DNA of 64,000 nucleotides from Caulobacter sp. X (lineage in GTDB: Bacteria; Pseudomonadota; Alphaproteobacteria; Caulobacterales; Caulobacteraceae). A model generated the notes under the pieces. The model made no database searches and had not been told where the DNA came from. It saw nothing but the letters and a program-made list of their open reading frames with translations. Positions 60,056 to 64,000 of this stretch are shown piece by piece (the stretch's first letter is position 1; each line of letters starts with the position of its first letter). The DNA lies in contig NZ_PEGF01000001.1 in assembly GCF_002742635.1 (NCBI RefSeq), positions 2,232,001-2,296,000 on the forward strand, in the 5' to 3' direction. Made by a program: the position numbers and the translations under genes.

Positions 60056-60147
60056 TCCGATCCACGGCTCCGACCCCTTGGGCGCAGACGAGGATGCTAG
60101 GTCGCGATCGCCGCAATCCTGTTAAACGCGCGTGTGGCGCGTCGTCG

Positions 60148-60173
60148 CAGACCTCCAGGGCAGACCTCCAGGG
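60148..60173. repeat. 13-bp tandem direct repeat upstream of the porin gene
   Basis: CAGACCTCCAGGG occurs twice in perfect tandem (60148-60160 and 60161-60173), followed by CAG of a third copy. It lies 93 bp upstream of the porin start in the gap before tRNA-Ala. It could be a tandem binding site or slipped-strand duplication. Confidence 0.8.
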
Positions 60174-60258
60174 CAGAACAAGCCTTTGGGCCGAGTTGAC
60201 CACGATCGCGCCTGCTAGCTGGTCCCAGCGCGACACAATACGATTTCGGGAAGGTCCT

Positions 60259-60334
60259 TGGTGGAGCCGAGGGGAATCGAACCCCTGACCTCCTCATTGC
60301 GAACGAGGCGCTCTACCATCTGAGCTACGGCCCC
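60259..60334 (-). tRNA. tRNA-Ala (anticodon CGC)
   Basis: On the minus strand this 76-nt sequence folds fully: acceptor GGGGCCG with CGGCTCC, D-arm AGCTCAGATGGTAGAGC, anticodon stem CCTCG/TGAGG-type around loop TTCGCAA (anticodon CGC, reading GCG), T-arm GGTTCGATTCC, and an encoded CCA. It reads the GCG alanine codon. Confidence 0.97.
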
Positions 60335-60446
60335 AAGGAGCGGCGGAGATACGGCCCCTGAGCCGTCACGTCAAGCGGGGTTATCACACCGCCTTGTCAG
60401 CATCGTTCTGGCGGGGCAAGAAGCTTGAGCCTCTGGATGGGAACTC

Positions 60447-60761
60447 ATGGCCGCGATCATCACATTTGTCTTTTTTATCGCCGATAGCCTTTTGGGCCTC
60501 CTTTGGCTGGCGATAGTTGTGTCGGCGATTCTGAGCTGGCTCTTCGCCTTCGATGTGATCAACCGTCGCAACCAGTTCGTCTACAACGTCGCCACCGTGC
60601 TCGATCGGATCACGGACCCGATCCTGCGTCCGTTCCAACGCATTATCCCAGCCATCGGCGGCGTGGACATCAGCCCGATTATCGTACTGCTCATAATCTC
60701 GGGCGTGAAAAATATCCTTCTGCCCGCCCTGAAATATAGCCTTCTCGGCGTCGTTGGCTGA
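60447..60761 (+). CDS. YggT family membrane protein
   Basis: This 104-residue protein has two membrane segments (ITFVFFIADSLLGLLWLAIVV, about 5-28, and SPIIVLLIISGVKNILLPAL, about 72-92) around the motif FVYNVATVLDRITDPILRPFQRIIPA, the hallmark of YggT. Relatives have been linked to osmotic stress and to photosystem or division factor placement, but the function is unsettled. It overlaps the DUF167 gene by 8 bp, a pair (yggT-yggU) conserved widely. Confidence 0.92.
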   Translation: MAAIITFVFFIADSLLGLLWLAIVVSAILSWLFAFDVINRRNQFVYNVATVLDRITDPILRPFQRIIPAIGGVDISPIIVLLIISGVKNILLPALKYSLLGVVG

Positions 60762-61053
60762 GATCCTGGCCATACGGCTGACGCCCCGCGGCGGTCGCGA
60801 CGCCGCGGACGGCTGGGCGCTCGACGCGGACGGTCGACCTTATCTGAAGGTGCGCGTCTCCAGCCCGCCCGTGGACGGCGCCGCCAACGCGGCCCTCATC
60901 GCCTTCCTGGCCAAGGCCCTGAAGATCCCGCGCTCGGCCGTCAGGCTCGCGTCTGGCGAAACCGCGAGGATCAAACGGCTGGAGCTCGATGGCGTCGATC
61001 AGGCCGGACTTGAGCGCGTGTTCGGCCCACGCCCGCCGGAGCTTGGCGCCTGA
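60754..61053 (+). CDS. DUF167 (YggU) family protein
   Basis: This 99-residue protein shows the family pattern RLTPRGGRDAADGW, YLKVRVSSPPVDGAANAALI and KIPRSAVRLASGETARIKRL. The function is unknown. It starts with TTG at 60754 inside the end of the YggT gene (8-bp overlap), so translation is probably coupled. Length and motifs are complete. Confidence 0.9.
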   Translation: MAEILAIRLTPRGGRDAADGWALDADGRPYLKVRVSSPPVDGAANAALIAFLAKALKIPRSAVRLASGETARIKRLELDGVDQAGLERVFGPRPPELGA

Positions 61054-61143
61054 TCGTTACGCGCTCAATGCGCGGAAGCGGCCGCTTTGGGCCAAGTCAT
61101 TGATCAACCATGTTTCTTTTCACACCCTCTTAGGCCTTCGAGC

Positions 61144-61158
61144 TTAATCTCCTGTTGA
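61144..61158 (+). promoter_or_regulatory. Possible CtrA-like site upstream of hybrid kinase
   Basis: TTAA-N7-TTGA differs by one base from the CtrA consensus TTAA-N7-TTAA of Caulobacter and lies about 35 bp before the kinase start. A match this short can arise by chance, so it is only a candidate. Confidence 0.3.
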
Positions 61159-61192
61159 GGTCCTCAGTCGGGCCTTCAAGGGAATGGCGCGG

Positions 61193-62947
61193 ATGAGCGC
61201 GGCGAGGGAGAGAAGGCAGGCCGCCCACGTGCTCGCTTCACGGCGCGCGAACATGGTTTTGCGCCTGGTCGCGGCCTTCTCCATCGCGCTGATCCTGAGC
61301 GTCTACATCCACCTGCGCTGGGTCTGGATTTGGGCGGCGATCTACGCGGCCTTGCAGTTTGTCGAAATTGGCGGGGCCGAATGGGTTCGCCATCGCTCGG
61401 AGCAGGTCCAGGCCGTGTGGCGACGCCTCACCGTGACCGTTCTGCCCCTGCTGACCTCGACGGTCTTTGGCTATCTCTCGCTGCCGTTGTTCGCCTCCAA
61501 GGCGCGGTTCGCGCCCACGCTGGGCGCCATGTTGCTGGCGGGGGCGCTGCTGAACGTGGTGGTGATCAACGGAAGCCGGCGGACCGCGATCGTCTCGGCC
61601 GCCACGCCCTACGTGCTCTATCTGCTGATCGTGCCGCTCGTCGCGCGCGCGGCCAATCCGGGATCGCCGCTGGCCAACGCCTTATGGTTCGGCGCCTTGC
61701 TGCTGATCGCCACGGTGACGATCGCGGCGCATACGCTGCACACCGCGCTCAAGGCCGAGGCCAAGGCCAAGGACGAGGCTGAGCGCCGGCGTCACGAGGC
61801 CGAGGAAGCCGTGGCCGCCAAGTCGGCCTTCGTCGCGATGATCAGCCACGAACTGCGTACGCCGATCAGCGCGATCCTGGCGGGCGCGGCTCGGCTGCAC
61901 AGCGACGTTCCAGACGCCAAGTCGAAGGTTCAAGCACAGCTCATCGCCGACGCAGGCGGAATGATGCGCGGCCTGTTGAACGATCTGCTCGACTTCTCGC
62001 GGCTGGAGGCCGGGCGGATGTCGGTGGAGAGGGCGCCGTTCAATCTGCGCCAGACGATCGCCGACACGGTCAGGCTCTGGCGCCCCGAAGCGATGCGCAA
62101 AGGCCTGCGCCTGCGGGTCAAGGGCGCTTCGACCCTGCCCCGTTGGGTCATGGGCGACGCGATGCGGCTTCAACAGGTGCTCAACAACCTGTTGTCCAAC
62201 GCGCTGAAATTCACGACGCGCGGCGAGATTACGGTCGTTCTGCGCTCCGACACCGAGGGCTCCACGGTCCGGCTGTCGATCGATGTCGCCGACACCGGCC
62301 CCGGGATCCCGGAAGTCGCGCTTTCGCGTCTTTTCACGCCTTTCGACCAGCTGAACGACGCGGTCGCCCGGCACCACGGCGGATCGGGCCTTGGACTCGT
62401 GATCAGCCGGGAGTTGGCGCGTCTGATGGGGGGCGATCTGTCGGCCAGCAGCAGCCCATCCGGCCAAGGCGCGCGCTTCACCTTCAGCGCCAAGCTGGAG
62501 ATCGCCGAAGCGCCGGCGGACGCCCCCGAGACGCCGCCCATTGCCGATCTTCGGGTGCTGGTCGTCGACGACCACCTGGTCAATCGCAGGGCGCTGGAAC
62601 TGGTGCTGCAGCCGTTCGGCGTCAGGGCCACCCTCGCGGAGTCCGCGGACCAGGCCCTGGAGCTTCTGCAAACCGAAGCCTTCGACGTGGTGCTGATGGA
62701 CGTCTACATGCCCGGCATGGATGGCCGCGCCGCGACCCAGATCCTCCGCGCTGGCGGCGGGCCTAACCGAGACATTCCCGTGATCGCCGTCACCGCCTCC
62801 GCCGCGCCGCAGGACTGGGACTCCTTCGCCGCCGCGGGCATGAACGACCACGTCTCCAAGCCGATCGACCCTTTCGAGCTCTATGCGGCCCTGGCGCGGG
62901 CGTCATCCGCCGGCAAGCCCGACGCCCAGGCGCGGACCACCGCCTAG
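61193..62947 (+). CDS. Membrane hybrid sensor histidine kinase with receiver domain
   Basis: This 584-residue protein has an N-terminal membrane part with about six hydrophobic segments (about 18-170, e.g. LLLIATVTIAAHTLHTAL), then a charged coiled coil (KAEAKAKDEAERRRHEAEEA). The HisKA domain has phospho-acceptor His219 in ISHELRTPISAIL; the ATPase domain has VLNNLLSNALKFT, DTGPGIP and GSGLGLVIS. A receiver domain ends the protein with Asp503 in LMDVYMPGMDG and the lysine in HVSKPIDPFEL. The signal is unknown. The start at 61193 was preferred because AAGGGA lies 9 bp before it; ATG 61184 is too near. Its stop overlaps that of the facing vsr gene. Confidence 0.92.
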   Translation: MSAARERRQAAHVLASRRANMVLRLVAAFSIALILSVYIHLRWVWIWAAIYAALQFVEIGGAEWVRHRSEQVQAVWRRLTVTVLPLLTSTVFGYLSLPLFASKARFAPTLGAMLLAGALLNVVVINGSRRTAIVSAATPYVLYLLIVPLVARAANPGSPLANALWFGALLLIATVTIAAHTLHTALKAEAKAKDEAERRRHEAEEAVAAKSAFVAMISHELRTPISAILAGAARLHSDVPDAKSKVQAQLIADAGGMMRGLLNDLLDFSRLEAGRMSVERAPFNLRQTIADTVRLWRPEAMRKGLRLRVKGASTLPRWVMGDAMRLQQVLNNLLSNALKFTTRGEITVVLRSDTEGSTVRLSIDVADTGPGIPEVALSRLFTPFDQLNDAVARHHGGSGLGLVISRELARLMGGDLSASSSPSGQGARFTFSAKLEIAEAPADAPETPPIADLRVLVVDDHLVNRRALELVLQPFGVRATLAESADQALELLQTEAFDVVLMDVYMPGMDGRAATQILRAGGGPNRDIPVIAVTASAAPQDWDSFAAAGMNDHVSKPIDPFELYAALARASSAGKPDAQARTTA

Positions 62948-63381
62948 CGCACGGCGCTGTCGTCCGAGGCCGGTCGTTGCAGCCGCCGCGCTAACCTCGC
63001 CGTCAGGACCGGCTCATCCTTGAGCTTGCATTCCCAGATCGTCTCCACCGTCCAGCCGCCGGCGCGCAGCGCTTGCTGAGCCGCTTCGTCACGCGCCTTG
63101 TTGCGCGCGACCTTGGCCAGCCAATAGTCGCGGTTGGCCTTTGGCACCCTGGCGCCTCGAGCGCAGTCGTGGCCGTGCCAGAAGCAGCCGTGAACGAAGA
63201 TGGCCAGCTTCCTTCCCGGCATGACGATGTCGGGATTACCGGGCAGGTCCTTACGATGCAGCCGGTAGCGCGCGCCCAGCCGGGTCAGGATGCGGCGCAC
63301 CGCCTTTTCCGGCGAGGTGTCCTTGCTCTTGACCCGCGCCATGACGGCGGAGCGCTTTTCCTTGTCGTAGACGTCGGTCAA
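62944..63381 (-). CDS. vsr: Very short patch repair endonuclease (Vsr)
   Basis: This 145-residue endonuclease nicks DNA next to T:G mismatches that arise from deaminated 5-methylcytosine. Key residues align with E. coli Vsr by number: Asp51 in GNPDIVMPG, His64 and His69 in IFVHGCFWHGHDC, with zinc ligands Cys66, His71, Cys73 and Cys118. It starts with TTG at 63381, supported by a GAGGAG site upstream and by the usual Vsr opening (DVxDxxxRSxxM). No cytosine methyltransferase gene is adjacent, which is unusual since vsr normally accompanies dcm. Confidence 0.93.
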   Translation of the reverse strand: MTDVYDKEKRSAVMARVKSKDTSPEKAVRRILTRLGARYRLHRKDLPGNPDIVMPGRKLAIFVHGCFWHGHDCARGARVPKANRDYWLAKVARNKARDEAAQQALRAGGWTVETIWECKLKDEPVLTARLARRLQRPASDDSAVR

Positions 63382-63407
63382 GCGCCCGCCCGGCTCCTCG
63401 TAGGTTA

Positions 63408-63455
63408 GAGCATTTTCCGATCCGATAACCGCTTCACACTTATCGGAAAATGCTC
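63408..63455. repeat. Alphaproteobacterial intergenic palindromic repeat
   Basis: The 14-bp arms GAGCATTTTCCGAT (63408-63421) and ATCGGAAAATGCTC (63442-63455) are perfect inverted copies around a 20-nt loop that contains, on the minus strand, GTGTGAAGCGGTT. That core is familiar to me from a dispersed palindromic element of Rhizobiales and related genomes. It abuts the cysK stop codon and could stabilise or end its mRNA. Confidence 0.75.
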
Positions 63456-64000
63456 CTAGAGCCCGTCGAACAGGGCCGTCGACAGATAGCGTTCGGCGAA
63501 GCTGGGGATGATCGTGACGATCGTCTTGCCCTTATATTCGTCGCGCAGGGCCAGATCGAAGGCGGCGACCAAGGCGGCGCCGGAGCTGATGCCGACCGGC
63601 AGGCCCTCGACGGCCGCCGCGCGGCGGGCCATGGCGAAGGCGTCGTCGTTGCTGACCTGGACGATGTCGTCGATCACGCCGCGATCCAGCACGCCCGGCA
63701 CGAAGCCGGCGCCGATACCCTGGATCTTGTGCGGTCCCGGCGCGCCGCCCGACAGGACGGGCGAAGCCTCGGGCTCGACCGCGACCATCTTCAGCGACGG
63801 CTTGCGGGCCTTCAGCACCTGGCCGACGCCCGTGATCGTGCCGCCGGTGCCGACGCCCGAGACCACCGCGTCCACGGCGCCGGCGGTGTCGTTCCAGATT
63901 TCCTCGGCCGTCGAGACCCGGTGGACCAGCGGATTGGCGCTGTTCTCGAACTGCTGGGGCATGACCGCGCCGGGCGTGGCCTCGATCAGCTCCTGGGCCC
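63456..64000 (-). CDS. cysK: Cysteine synthase A, 3' part
   Basis: The C-terminal 180 or so residues of a PLP-dependent O-acetylserine sulfhydrylase are in the window; the start lies beyond its end. Visible motifs are [21 protein letters not shown], the PLP phosphate loop [31 protein letters not shown] and [16 protein letters not shown] with the serine that holds the pyridine nitrogen. It makes cysteine from O-acetylserine and sulfide. The catalytic lysine region is outside the window. A palindromic repeat follows its stop directly. Confidence 0.95.
   Translation of the reverse strand, partial: AQELIEATPGAVMPQQFENSANPLVHRVSTAEEIWNDTAGAVDAVVSGVGTGGTITGVGQVLKARKPSLKMVAVEPEASPVLSGGAPGPHKIQGIGAGFVPGVLDRGVIDDIVQVSNDDAFAMARRAAAVEGLPVGISSGAALVAAFDLALRDEYKGKTIVTIIPSFAERYLSTALFDGL

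Noticed and set aside
60094..60297. Short reading frames on both strands (ending GESNP or starting [10 protein letters not shown])
   Set aside because: They run into the tRNA-Ala(CGC) sequence or its antisense and resemble no protein.
61076..61087. 12-bp palindrome AAGCGGCCGCTT after the DUF167 gene
   Set aside because: GC palindromes this short are frequent in such DNA and it has no flanking features; not called as a site.

Overview
The window is a chromosomal segment of a GC-rich alphaproteobacterium, almost certainly a Caulobacter or a close relative. This rests on recognised protein families and gene order (rnd-lptC-lptA-lptB-rpoN ... hpf-ptsN, aroA-cmk-rpsA-ihfB, gltD before gltB, Hsp20 followed by a DUF1150 protein, a TIGR02300 zinc-ribbon protein), on codon use, and on an alphaproteobacterial intergenic palindrome near 63.4 kb. 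I see no phage, transposon, CRISPR array or obvious genomic island. Genes are packed tightly: the longest stretch without a gene is about 230 bp.

Layout. 0-3 kb: end of a fumarylacetoacetate hydrolase-family gene, a maleylacetoacetate isomerase, and two facing beta-carbonic anhydrases (one cytoplasmic, one exported). 2.5-9 kb: an Lrp-type regulator divergent from alanine dehydrogenase; an SpsF-like nucleotidyltransferase behind a degenerate aldo/keto reductase; XdhC; a creatininase-family amidohydrolase divergent from an AcoR-like regulator. 9-13.6 kb: aldehyde dehydrogenase and acetyl-CoA synthetase (an acetaldehyde-to-acetyl-CoA route), then a START-like protein and a DCC protein. 13.6-16.7 kb: a heme oxygenase-bacteriophytochrome light-sensing operon. 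16.9-20.6 kb: M16 peptidase, MscL, IHF beta. 20.7-26.6 kb: DUF3857 transglutaminase, rpsA, cmk, aroA. 26.7-30.4 kb: TIGR02300 protein, tRNA-Ala(GGC), Hsp20, DUF1150, ptsN, hpf, ExoD. 30.5-34.8 kb: rpoN and the LPS export genes lptB, lptA, lptC plus ribonuclease D. 35-43.3 kb: tRNA-Leu(CAG), NDUFA9-like protein, uppP, glutamate synthase gltD-gltB. 43.3-50.5 kb: DUF4239 protein, ATP-dependent DNA ligase, MFS transporter, DegT-type aminotransferase, MscS channel, a small unknown gene, transaldolase. 50.5-54.6 kb: a sugar-nucleotide block (dTDP-rhamnose reductase, HAD-IIIA sugar phosphatase, AGE-type sugar isomerase, mannose-1-phosphate guanylyltransferase). 54.6-64 kb: NAD synthetase, transketolase, OprB-like porin, tRNA-Ala(CGC), YggT, DUF167, a membrane hybrid histidine kinase, a Vsr endonuclease and the 3' part of cysK.

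Taken together the genes serve housekeeping (translation, nucleotide, aromatic amino acid, NAD and nitrogen metabolism), envelope assembly (LPS transport, undecaprenyl recycling, activated sugars for surface polysaccharide) and signalling (phytochrome, hybrid kinase, EIIA-Ntr, sigma-54). I did not find a convincing multi-gene system that is wholly new. The points most worth a second look are the aldo/keto reductase that has lost its catalytic Tyr and Lys beside SpsF, the AcoR-like regulator lacking the sigma-54 ATPase domain next to a perfect 18-bp palindrome, structured RNA upstream of rpsA and downstream of tRNA-Leu, an orphan vsr gene, and the AGE/ManC pair.
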